Of a stretch of DNA of 64,000 nucleotides, positions 34,206 to 43,080 are shown piece after piece (the stretch's first letter is position 1; each line of letters begins with the position of its first letter). Source of the DNA: Henriciella sp. (GTDB lineage Bacteria > Pseudomonadota > Alphaproteobacteria > Caulobacterales > Hyphomonadaceae); assembly GCF_029937755.1 (NCBI RefSeq), contig NZ_JAPYPG010000009.1:58782-122781 (forward strand), written 5' to 3'. A model generated the notes under the pieces. It had not been told where the DNA came from. It ran no database searches and saw nothing but the letters and a program-made list of their open reading frames with translations. A program made the position numbers and the translations under genes.

Positions 34206-37200
34206 ATGGTGCAGTGGAGGGCAGGCGGGTACGCTGACTGGATGGCGAAACATGTCCGCGTCGACAGGCGGTCCTACCGCGAACGGATTTCGCAATTCTT
34301 GAATGACGATAAAACGGACGGACCCAATATCCTCCATTTGTTCGGCCATGGCGGGTCCGGCAAGACGGTGCTCACCGAGATTATCGACGCTAAGCCGGGT
34401 GACCGGAAAGATAGATCATGGCTTAATCTCGCTCTCGGCTTTGACGCTTCAAAGAGAGCGGACGCCGGAGACGCAGATTTCGAGACATTCATCGGTAAGG
34501 AGATCCAGGCGCAGTTCCGCTGGGCGGCTTGCCTCCACAAGCTTCGCCTTCAAGTCAATCGGGTTGACCGACCGGGCAAGCCTGAGCGCAGCAAGGCGAT
34601 GCCGGCCTTTGCGGATTTTTACGATCATTGTGTGAGCAGTGATGATACAGACCAGCGCCGCGCCCGCCGGCTGGGGCTGCCTGCCATCCTCATTATCCTC
34701 GTAGCACTACTGTTCGGCACGCTCTCGGTGTTGCCGGACCTTCTCGAAGATGCGGCTGGGTTGAGTCTGTCACGCAATGTGCGGATCGCCTTTCTCGTGG
34801 CCACAATCCTGCTCCCACTGCTTTCACTTCCGCAGGTCAAAGGCTGGTTCTGGCAGATTTTCATAGGACGCGCGCGCTATCGTAGGCTCGGCATGCGTCC
34901 GACAGACTTCCACGATGCCAGCATGGATCAGATGGCGGCGGGCCATCCGCTAATCTCTGATGAACAGCTCACAGAAGTCTTTCTCTCTGACCTGAACCGC
35001 TGGCTTTCCAAGAAACGGCGTTACAAGGGTGTCCTTTTCCTGTTCGATCTCCATCAATTCACCGATGCCCCGAAGGCGCGGCAGGCTCTTTGGAAGGGCC
35101 TCCGACTACTCGCTAGCGGCAAGACGCCTGGCGCCAAGTCCGGGCTTAGGGATAGAACCCGTATTTTTGTCGCGTCAAAGTTCCGGCCTCAGGAAGAAAC
35201 TGGCGGGCACGGCGCCGCAAAGAACGGACGGGGTCTCCGTAGCCTTAGCGTGACGAATTTGGAGCCAGCAGAAGCGCTGCAACTTGTAACAACAGCCATA
35301 TCGGGGCTCGCCGGGGCACCGGACCATGGCAAATTTCCTGAGGATAGCCTTCTTGGGGAAGTCGCCCGGCAGGCCAGGCCGGGGAAGGCGGAAAACAAAT
35401 CTGGTTTGCCTGGCCACGAGCGGGTCCCAGCGTATGCCATTTCCGACCGACGAGACGCAGGGACGCGGCTTGCGCGCGACGTCATGGCCATGATTGCGTT
35501 CGGCACAGCTCCAGATGCGCCCATCAACCCGCAATCAGGAGCTATCGAGGTCCGCGACCGGCTTGCCGCATTCCTTGCCGATCCAGTCGCCTACACGCTT
35601 CCGCAAAGCGACGCTCTTAACCGTGTCCGCAGCCTGCTGGACGGGCGACGTCGAAAATTCCTCGAAGACGCATTCGAAAGCCGGCAAGCCTATCAAACAG
35701 CCTGCTTGCTTGCGGCTTTCGAGCAAGGCTTGTCGACCAGCGAATGGGATCTAGCAGGAGAGGCACTGCTTCCATTTGAGGCAGCCTTAGAGAGGCGGAG
35801 CCTATTTGAGAGCGTAACCGGCCCATGGGATGAGGAAGTCCGGCTGATAGTTCGGCCGGACATACGGGCGCTGATTTCTGCCGGCAACGAGCACTATCTC
35901 GTCGGCAATACCTGGGATATCCTCGCCCGGGAATTCGGCGCGTGCTGCAATGCACTGGGCTTGGACAGGGGGGCGCTGACCGTCCGACCCGGTCCCGAAG
36001 TGCTGAACACTGCGCGTGTGGCACTATCCTGCCTGCGGGCGGCCGCTTGCCAGGAAGCCTGGCATCAACGACATGAATTTCCCGAAATCCACGAGCGTGC
36101 GCCGGCGCTTCTGGACTGGGTGCGAACGGCGCGGCCGAGCATGGAAGTGGGACATGAGCGACTAGACTGGCAGGTCTTTGAACAGGCAGTCGGGGTTTGC
36201 CTACAGCTTGCGGCGCCAACCCATGCGGCGCGGGGATACGGCCTGCTTGGTCATGCCAGGATGCGCGCGGCGGTTCTCGACATGCTCGAGACCTATTTCT
36301 CCTTGGCGGTCGAGACGGACGAAACAGGCGCTATCGGCTTTCCGACTGTGCCAGAGAGGATCCGGTCTATTGCGAAGGCCGCAGCAGGGCGCCTTGAGGG
36401 ATTCGGGGAGCTGGCCGGGCTCGAAGGGGAGCCGGCGCAAAAGCTCGACAACGTGCTCAATCTCCTGCGCTTGCTAAATGAAGGCGGATCGCGTGACGAT
36501 CAGCTCCTGGCGGAAATGCGGGCTGCCTATGCGCAGCGAAAGCTACGCACACCCCAACAAATGATCGACGATTTCGACCGGTTTCGGACGATCGCTATTG
36601 ATGATCTAAGCGCTGATGCGACAGTGGACTATGCAAATACCTTGCGAAAAATAGCAAGTTCGCTTGCCTCGCGCGAAGCAAATTCCACCGATCCGCATGA
36701 CGAAGCGAAACGGCTCGCCATATTCAACCGATTCATCGGCAGCACTCTTAGCCGCCTCGACGATATCAAGGCACGGACGGTCGATGCAGCTTACCTCTGG
36801 AAACTGACCTGGTTCCAGCTGCGGGCCTGTCTCTACTGGACCAGCGACCTGCTGAGAACCGGCCCGCAAAACTTTATGCCGATTCCGAGCACGTTGCCGG
36901 ATCACCTGCAGAAACTAGGCCGGGACCTCGCCAGCATCGATGGCATGCCGGACCTGTCTGATCTGCTGGAAATGCGTGCGGGCGCTACCCGCCTGGAGCG
37001 AGAAAGCCGACTTACCGCTCTTTCGGCAGACCTGCTCGACCGTTCTCGCCAAGTTTACAAAAAGGGCCTGGAGTCGAGACTCTCGCAAGCGAGACAGCTG
37101 GTGGGCGGACTGAATGGGAAGACAACCGATCCGCGCCCCGCCTTCACTGCATTGGCGTCTCTGCAGGCGCAGACGTTCGTCAGCGAAGACGACGCTATAT

Positions 37201-38348
37201 TCCGGTCCGATCCGGACCTCCGCAGATTGCGCGCCGACGCCCGGCGTCTCTATGCGGAAGCAGTCATCGATAATTGGCGAAACCACCCAATGGCGGGCGA
37301 CGCTGAAAAGGACGTCTCTCTCGAAGAGGCGATTGAGCGGTTTGCCGCCGGCGACGAAGCCGGCGCTAATCGTGAGGCGGGCTATACCGACCCCGGCTAT
37401 GTCCAAAGGCTGCTCGCAATTCTTGCCGGGCTTAACCCCGGCTGGGAAAGCGCAAGGCCAGGCAGTATTGTAATTGCCCGCTTGGAATCCTTGGGCGGCG
37501 AAGAAGGGTCGGGAACGCACGCTCGCACCCGTTTATCGGTTCCGAATTCTGATCTCGACATTTCTATCGCTGATGCGCTTCTGCCACCGGACCTCTATCT
37601 TGATGTACGTCTCCGCAATGGTGAGGCCCATCCTGGCAAGAGGCGGACTCAGCTTTATGAGAGTTGGATTGGAAAGCTTTTTCCCGTGATCTTGCTGGCC
37701 AACCGTGAAAGCACAATCTGGCCGGTCACGGCCCGAGGCGTCCAATATGCCAGTACTATCTTGCAGCTGTTCTGCCCCATCGCCGAAAGCTGGGAGGTGC
37801 TTCAGGCGCATCAGAGGGAGGGAGCCAACGCCCGACCCTTGGCCTGGACTGGCGCTTCGAATTCCTGGCTGACAGTCCGGACAGAGCAGGCCTGGATTGA
37901 CGCTGTTCTCGCCAACGGTGGAGCCTTCTCGCGTCAACTACCAATGTTGACGTGCGTGACAAGACACACCTATTTTCCGGGTGCCGGTGACACGCTTCTG
38001 CCTGAGAGCGACTCGCGCGAAGAGGAAATTCGTCGATTCTTGAGGGCCGCCTATCGCGATCTGAGTTATTCTCGCGACGATGGCGGCCAACTAGTCTTCC
38101 ATCACCGCAATTACGCGAGCGACCGGCCCAACCGGCATGGGCCGGATCCCTTCAGCCATCAAAAAAACAGGACCTTTATTTCGATGTTTCGCAAAATCTT
38201 TGACGAGGAAGCTTCGATCTATGGATGGACAGACCCCCAGCGCCAGGATGGGGCTGCTTCAGCCTTCACAGAGACGGAGCCGCCCGCAGCGCCACAAGGC
38301 TTTGCCGCGGAAATGGATGACGATACGGCAGAGTATGAGGTGGAGTGA
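34206..38348 (+). CDS. Giant membrane P-loop NTPase, KAP-like, function unknown
   Basis: A 1380-residue protein. Walker A is GHGGSGKT at residues 47-54. Two hydrophobic helices follow at about 156-178 (LGLPAILIILVALLFGTLSV) and 192-212 (VRIAFLVATILLPLLSLP), and a Walker B-like strand, GVLFLFDLHQF, comes near 275-285. Membrane helices placed between the two nucleotide motifs are the hallmark of KAP NTPases, a group that includes the phage-exclusion protein PifA. The rest (~1050 residues) is largely helical, rich in Leu/Ala/Arg, with no recognised domain; the last 60 residues are acidic. The start at 34206 follows AAGGAGAGG. It is in operon with the VirD4-like ATPase. The KAP call is an inference. 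Confidence 0.65.
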   Translation: MVQWRAGGYADWMAKHVRVDRRSYRERISQFLNDDKTDGPNILHLFGHGGSGKTVLTEIIDAKPGDRKDRSWLNLALGFDASKRADAGDADFETFIGKEIQAQFRWAACLHKLRLQVNRVDRPGKPERSKAMPAFADFYDHCVSSDDTDQRRARRLGLPAILIILVALLFGTLSVLPDLLEDAAGLSLSRNVRIAFLVATILLPLLSLPQVKGWFWQIFIGRARYRRLGMRPTDFHDASMDQMAAGHPLISDEQLTEVFLSDLNRWLSKKRRYKGVLFLFDLHQFTDAPKARQALWKGLRLLASGKTPGAKSGLRDRTRIFVASKFRPQEETGGHGAAKNGRGLRSLSVTNLEPAEALQLVTTAISGLAGAPDHGKFPEDSLLGEVARQARPGKAENKSGLPGHERVPAYAISDRRDAGTRLARDVMAMIAFGTAPDAPINPQSGAIEVRDRLAAFLADPVAYTLPQSDALNRVRSLLDGRRRKFLEDAFESRQAYQTACLLAAFEQGLSTSEWDLAGEALLPFEAALERRSLFESVTGPWDEEVRLIVRPDIRALISAGNEHYLVGNTWDILAREFGACCNALGLDRGALTVRPGPEVLNTARVALSCLRAAACQEAWHQRHEFPEIHERAPALLDWVRTARPSMEVGHERLDWQVFEQAVGVCLQLAAPTHAARGYGLLGHARMRAAVLDMLETYFSLAVETDETGAIGFPTVPERIRSIAKAAAGRLEGFGELAGLEGEPAQKLDNVLNLLRLLNEGGSRDDQLLAEMRAAYAQRKLRTPQQMIDDFDRFRTIAIDDLSADATVDYANTLRKIASSLASREANSTDPHDEAKRLAIFNRFIGSTLSRLDDIKARTVDAAYLWKLTWFQLRACLYWTSDLLRTGPQNFMPIPSTLPDHLQKLGRDLASIDGMPDLSDLLEMRAGATRLERESRLTALSADLLDRSRQVYKKGLESRLSQARQLVGGLNGKTTDPRPAFTALASLQAQTFVSEDDAIFRSDPDLRRLRADARRLYAEAVIDNWRNHPMAGDAEKDVSLEEAIERFAAGDEAGANREAGYTDPGYVQRLLAILAGLNPGWESARPGSIVIARLESLGGEEGSGTHARTRLSVPNSDLDISIADALLPPDLYLDVRLRNGEAHPGKRRTQLYESWIGKLFPVILLANRESTIWPVTARGVQYASTILQLFCPIAESWEVLQAHQREGANARPLAWTGASNSWLTVRTEQAWIDAVLANGGAFSRQLPMLTCVTRHTYFPGAGDTLLPESDSREEEIRRFLRAAYRDLSYSRDDGGQLVFHHRNYASDRPNRHGPDPFSHQKNRTFISMFRKIFDEEASIYGWTDPQRQDGAASAFTETEPPAAPQGFAAEMDDDTAEYEVE

Positions 38349-38538
38349 GGCGGCTGCATGAACATTTGATCATGGATTTGGTCGCAGAGCTTCATTGTGC
38401 CACGCCGATTGCCCGGGACCGCGACGTTGCTCTTCAGATTGACACCTCTAGTCGATGGCCTCTGTGCACCAAGATTAGTAGTTCGCCCACTCGAAAGGAT
38501 CAGGCTCTCGAAATGAGTGAGGGAGCCAAAGGTCTCAA

Positions 38539-39837
38539 TTAAATTGGCTTGAAAAGAACTACGTCGTTTAATCGCTGGGTTATGCGTTTCCCGTGCGAAA
38601 CATCCAAACTAGAAATCTCAAGATAGGCTTCGTCTTCACCGATCCGATGCCTCCCATGGCGTCCATCATCATTTCCAAGCCCAGAGTGGTGCGGATAAAG
38701 AAGGACCTGCCGGCTGCATCCGTAGAGCTTAGCATACGCCATCATCTGATAGACATCAGCTTGGCTCACACCGCGTTTAGGGTCGTCGGCCCGGGCAACC
38801 ACTCTCTTCCACTTCGTGTCAATCACCGACACAACTTCCTGCCCACGTCGGATAAGGATGTCAGGACGCGTTTGGAACAGCTTTCGGCCCGTTTCCTGTT
38901 CAGTCAGGCAATATAGCCGGCCGCCTTGAAGCGCAGCACGCAATCCCGTTCCGACAAGGGCGCGCTGAATCAGTCGCCCAACATACTCCTCAAATAAGAC
39001 GTTCATATCGAACAAGAGCGAGAAGCCGGGACTGGATCCGCTTGTGGAGGTCTGAAACCGGTCGGACAGCAGAAACCTGGCGAGGCTCAAGAGCTCTGCC
39101 CAACGCTGGTTTGTTCTATCGATCGAAACTTGGTCCCAACGTAGCGCCGATGCAGGCACGTCCGAGATCTCCGCGTACGCAAAAGCAAGTTCCTGAAGCC
39201 GACGGCGATTGGATTGGCTTTGAGCAATCCGTGCGAGCTTAGTAACGGCCGCTTTCATGATCTGATTGAGAGCTATGTCCGGTGAGAGCTCGTCAAATCG
39301 GCAGGCGAGCCGGCTGGGATTAACGGCGTGGCGCGTAAATTGATGAGTGATATCAAGCGACCCGCGCAAAGCGCGAAGGTCATCCTCACAGCCAACATAT
39401 CTGCGCGGCATCCCCAGGCGAACGGCGTCAGTCAGCTTTACAGAAAACACACGGATAAGGATTTCAAGCAGCGTTTCACGCTGCCAGTCGAGTTCCGTGA
39501 TCGTGCCAACATCGATCCGCATGTCTAGCGCGACGGCGAGCATGTGAACCAGCCGGCGCCGTATGGCAGCGTCCTTTTGGTCGACGGGTTCTGGGACGTC
39601 GATCTTTGGCAGGATCTCGAGTGCGCACCCATCTGCGGCCAAAACACCGACAACACTGCGTGCACGAAGCGCATTACGGCCATGCTCCAGAACGCCGTTC
39701 TCACCGCGTCCGGCCAAAGCAGAGCGCGCAGCAACCGCCGCTATTCGATCGGCAGCGAACTCTGGGATGGTCGTCGTGTCTTGAGGATTAGATCCGTAGG
39801 GTAGGCGCCCCCATTCGAGAAGGGTGCGCTGGATCAT
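38539..39837 (-). CDS. mcrC: McrC-type nuclease subunit of McrBC restriction system
   Basis: A 432-residue protein of the McrC family. The N-terminal half (EILPKID, RGSLDIT) binds the McrB ring. The C-terminal half carries a PD-(D/E)xK nuclease: RPDILI and VIDTKWK supply the catalytic Asp, Asp and Lys, followed by DVYQMMAYAKLY. McrC cuts DNA when the McrB GTPase ring translocates. The ATG at 39837 overlaps the mcrB stop (ATGA). It is the last gene of a three-gene operon, convergent with the KAP-like gene. Confidence 0.9.
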   Translation of the reverse strand: MIQRTLLEWGRLPYGSNPQDTTTIPEFAADRIAAVAARSALAGRGENGVLEHGRNALRARSVVGVLAADGCALEILPKIDVPEPVDQKDAAIRRRLVHMLAVALDMRIDVGTITELDWQRETLLEILIRVFSVKLTDAVRLGMPRRYVGCEDDLRALRGSLDITHQFTRHAVNPSRLACRFDELSPDIALNQIMKAAVTKLARIAQSQSNRRRLQELAFAYAEISDVPASALRWDQVSIDRTNQRWAELLSLARFLLSDRFQTSTSGSSPGFSLLFDMNVLFEEYVGRLIQRALVGTGLRAALQGGRLYCLTEQETGRKLFQTRPDILIRRGQEVVSVIDTKWKRVVARADDPKRGVSQADVYQMMAYAKLYGCSRQVLLYPHHSGLGNDDGRHGRHRIGEDEAYLEISSLDVSHGKRITQRLNDVVLFKPI

Positions 39838-42800
39838 GTGGCCGCGAATTCGGAGAAATCGAAACTTGGCTTCACCGACCAACGAAGACGAGCATTGCTC
39901 TCGAACTCATGGTCTTCAAGTCCTTCGAGCGAAAGCCTTTGGCCATCCAGGAAGCGGCCAGTAAAATTCCCTTCCTCTGGAGCACGGCGCCCCTCAAGGA
40001 CAACCGCGATCTTTGACCAGTCATCGTAGAAATACTCTGCGAGCAGGGGGATTATGGCGTCCCGCATTTTGGCTTCGATATCGGCTTTGCTCTTGCAGTT
40101 GATGAAATAGGCGTGCCCAATCTGATGCTCACGATCAAAAAGATACTCGATCCGTTCATTGATCCTAGTGAGTAGTTTCTGAAGATTGACCCCATCCACG
40201 TTCGCCGACAGCAGTGTCGGATCCGGCATCAACTCCTTGAACGCGAATCTCCGACGCAGCGCCGTGTCGAGAAGTGCGATCGACCGGTCGGCTGTATTCA
40301 TAGTGCCGATTATATGAAGGTTAGCAGGGACCCCGAATGGCTTTCCGGAGTAGGGCAGTTGAAGGCGGATTTCATTCTCGCAGCCAAGGCGCTTGTCGGG
40401 CTCAAGAAGCGTAATCAGCTCACCGAACACTTTCGAAATATTGGCACGGTTGATCTCGTCGATGATTAGCACATGGTCGCGAGCGTTCTCGGAGGTCGCC
40501 GTAACGTCTTTTCCAAGAACGACATTTTCGAGGACGTCCCAATCAATGGCCTTTGGATCAAGGCGATAGACGGACTGCTGCCTGAATGGCTTAGCGTAGA
40601 TCCGCGAGCGATCGATGCGTGCGTCTTCGTCGCCGCCCCAGAGCCAATTGACTTGCCGTCTGTGTGGATGAAATTCTGCCTCGCTGTCGTAATAATAGTC
40701 GCCGACAACTTCGCCAACGGCTCGGACTAGGTCGCGGCCGTCTGAAATGACGACGTAGTCGCCAATCTGCATTGCGCTGCGAAAAGCATATGTAAGCTCT
40801 GTGTTACCTTCCTTGCCGGACGCGCTCGCATCTTTCCTCTCGCGCCATTCGGCGAGGATTTCATGAAAATCGTCGAAGCGTTCGTCCGACCAATCGATGT
40901 CACCGCCCCAGCCGGTATGAATCAGCTCATTTTCTAATCCGAATAGGATCCTGTCTTCCTGAGATGTACGTCGTCCCAGAGCGACCTTGAATATCGCCTT
41001 ATTGCGATCAAGTCGCGCTTCAGCATCTGATCCACCGGTGTCTTTCCGTGCCCGTTCGCTGATGCGCTTGAATATGCCGTTATGGACCTTCAGGCTAAAA
41101 CCGCCTGAGCGCTCGGTGTGTTCGCCGCCTTCCGCCTGTTCGTCATCACCTGTCGTTGGCCGTAGCCCTTCAACAAAGTCCTCATAGGAAAAAGACTGGT
41201 GAAACGTAACGAATTCGACGCGCTCACTAGAAACGAGATTCCTATAGACATCCATCAGATTGGACCGGTTGCCGGCGAGCTTCTGTGCTTCGTCGTCTCC
41301 CAGGCACAGCCTAACGGCTTCCAAAGCCGTTCTGTAAGTCTTGCCAGTCCCGGGTGGCCCATAGAGAATCAAATTGGTCGTGTCGCGTGACATCTTGCTC
41401 GCTCCAGCCTGCTTGGAGAGCCGGCTATCATTTTTCGTAAGGTCGAAAGTAAATGTTGTCGTTGTGCTAGCATTCGGCCCTTCCTGCAGAGGAGGTGGAA
41501 CGTTTGCGTACTCTTGAAATCTACGACCTTTGAGAGCCTGGCAGACATTCGGCCAAGCCTGGTTCAAATTGAGTTCATTGCTCAGCGTGCCAGCACGAAT
41601 TGAGACAGTTGGCTCGGCCCGTTCTCTTGCGGGTTCGATGTAATAATTGCGAGCACAGGCGCGTATTCGGTCGGCATCAATCAGCAAGTATCGCTTTTTG
41701 GGAACGGGAACTGGCTGATCATCACGATCGACGATGATGTAGCCCGAATTATGCAGCAGTGCCGCGGCGCAGTCTTTTCGAGACCAGCCTCCACTAAGTT
41801 GATCGGGTTGCATTGCGATCGCAACTATGGGCTTGGAAGAGAAGATCGTTGTTGATCTGGGCCGGGTCGAGCGGACCCAATAGTCGTGCGCCGTCGAGAA
41901 CTGCGGATAGGCGTCTTTAAACCCCTCTGGGCCGAGGCTTTCATACTCGTCCATTGCGGCCTCGACAGCTTCGCGGCTGATGGGCGGGGTTGTAATTGAA
42001 TTGTACTCAGAACTCTCGTAGCCGTGCACAACCCAGAGAGCGCTTTGCACGTCGATCATATCGCGCGGCGCGAGGTCACGTTCTTCAAACGCTCTTCTCA
42101 CAGCAATCATGAAGCGTCGTTCGTCACGGTAAGTGTCGGCGATAGAGGCGTGAGCGGGAAACTTGCTGCCAACAGCTTCGCGCCAGAGTTCGTCACGTAA
42201 ACTGCTTCGAATATAAATACCGTGTTCGGGATCGAGGTGCATCAACAGGAACTCTGCGATCTGCCGCGGGGCGTCCTGTTGCGCCTCTCCTGTCGCATCT
42301 CCCCATGCCCGTACAAAGGCCGCAACGGCTTCAGGGTGCTGCTCTGGATTGCCGGATGTCGCTTGCAAGAGTGCCTTCAGCGCAGGCCACAATCGCGCTC
42401 GATCCGCATCGCCTTTAGGAGACATTGGCCAATAGGTCCGCCACTGCAGCAAATTGCTTTCCGATAGCGCCCGGTGCACGGCATTTTCGATGTCTTGATC
42501 GGACGCCGCCTGCTTGAGTTCTTCCCCAAGCTTGCTGGCTGTCTCTAGCTTGTAGTCGCGTTCGCTCTCATCGAACTCGTAAAGCGGGCGATCAAAGCGA
42601 TCGAAATCTGGGAAGAAATGGCGAAGGCGCTCGATCCAACGTGTTACGGCTTCAGGTTTAAGCACGAGATCATCGGGCCGCTTGAAGATCGCCGTCAAAA
42701 GTCTTTCAAAGTCTGAAATGTTATCGACGCGAACAGCGATGCAATCTTGCCCTGGAAAGGACCACGCGCGATTTAGGCCTGAATGACGCCCGCCGTCCTG

Positions 42801-43079
42801 AAGCCCGTTTTGGTATGGTCGTAGATCGGAGGTGAGGCCTGCTTGGTGTATCTTTTCTTGCCATTGCGGCGACAGATAGAATGTATTGGCGCTGCTCTCG
42901 ATGCTCCAGACAAGATGGTCTCCTACGCCGAAGACGAACGACACCATCTTTTTCGTTGCGCCCTCACCAGGCGTAAGGCCGGACCGCTTGATCGATTGCA
43001 AGAGCCTCGTCCGTAGAGGCACCGGATTTTCACGTTCGTTCTGATTGACGCGTTCTTCAATCTCGTCCCACATACCCAA
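39834..43079 (-). CDS. mcrB: McrB-type AAA+ GTPase with long insertion (EVE-like) in the motor domain
   Basis: A 1081-residue protein. The N-terminal ~560 residues form a specificity part I do not recognise. The McrB motor follows: Walker A YGPPGTGKTYRT near residue 570, FVTFHQSFSYEDFVEGLRP, Walker B VLIIDEINRANISKVFGEL near 870, and the McrB signature GTMNTADRSIALLDTALRRR. About 300 residues separate Walker A and B, against roughly 75-80 in E. coli McrB. The extra segment (GWGGDIDWSD, AMQIGDYVVISDG, VGEVVGDYYYD, HPHRRQVNWLW) looks like an EVE/PUA-type domain that may read modified bases. The TTG at 43079 is spaced better from AAGGAAG than the ATG at 43073. Confidence 0.88.
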   Translation of the reverse strand: MGMWDEIEERVNQNERENPVPLRTRLLQSIKRSGLTPGEGATKKMVSFVFGVGDHLVWSIESSANTFYLSPQWQEKIHQAGLTSDLRPYQNGLQDGGRHSGLNRAWSFPGQDCIAVRVDNISDFERLLTAIFKRPDDLVLKPEAVTRWIERLRHFFPDFDRFDRPLYEFDESERDYKLETASKLGEELKQAASDQDIENAVHRALSESNLLQWRTYWPMSPKGDADRARLWPALKALLQATSGNPEQHPEAVAAFVRAWGDATGEAQQDAPRQIAEFLLMHLDPEHGIYIRSSLRDELWREAVGSKFPAHASIADTYRDERRFMIAVRRAFEERDLAPRDMIDVQSALWVVHGYESSEYNSITTPPISREAVEAAMDEYESLGPEGFKDAYPQFSTAHDYWVRSTRPRSTTIFSSKPIVAIAMQPDQLSGGWSRKDCAAALLHNSGYIIVDRDDQPVPVPKKRYLLIDADRIRACARNYYIEPARERAEPTVSIRAGTLSNELNLNQAWPNVCQALKGRRFQEYANVPPPLQEGPNASTTTTFTFDLTKNDSRLSKQAGASKMSRDTTNLILYGPPGTGKTYRTALEAVRLCLGDDEAQKLAGNRSNLMDVYRNLVSSERVEFVTFHQSFSYEDFVEGLRPTTGDDEQAEGGEHTERSGGFSLKVHNGIFKRISERARKDTGGSDAEARLDRNKAIFKVALGRRTSQEDRILFGLENELIHTGWGGDIDWSDERFDDFHEILAEWRERKDASASGKEGNTELTYAFRSAMQIGDYVVISDGRDLVRAVGEVVGDYYYDSEAEFHPHRRQVNWLWGGDEDARIDRSRIYAKPFRQQSVYRLDPKAIDWDVLENVVLGKDVTATSENARDHVLIIDEINRANISKVFGELITLLEPDKRLGCENEIRLQLPYSGKPFGVPANLHIIGTMNTADRSIALLDTALRRRFAFKELMPDPTLLSANVDGVNLQKLLTRINERIEYLFDREHQIGHAYFINCKSKADIEAKMRDAIIPLLAEYFYDDWSKIAVVLEGRRAPEEGNFTGRFLDGQRLSLEGLEDHEFESNARLRWSVKPSFDFSEFAAT

Positions 43080-43080
43080 C

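Noticed and set aside
38345..38542. 65-codon frame between the KAP-like gene and mcrC
   Set aside because: It overlaps the end of the large gene with no ribosome site and no protein-like pattern.
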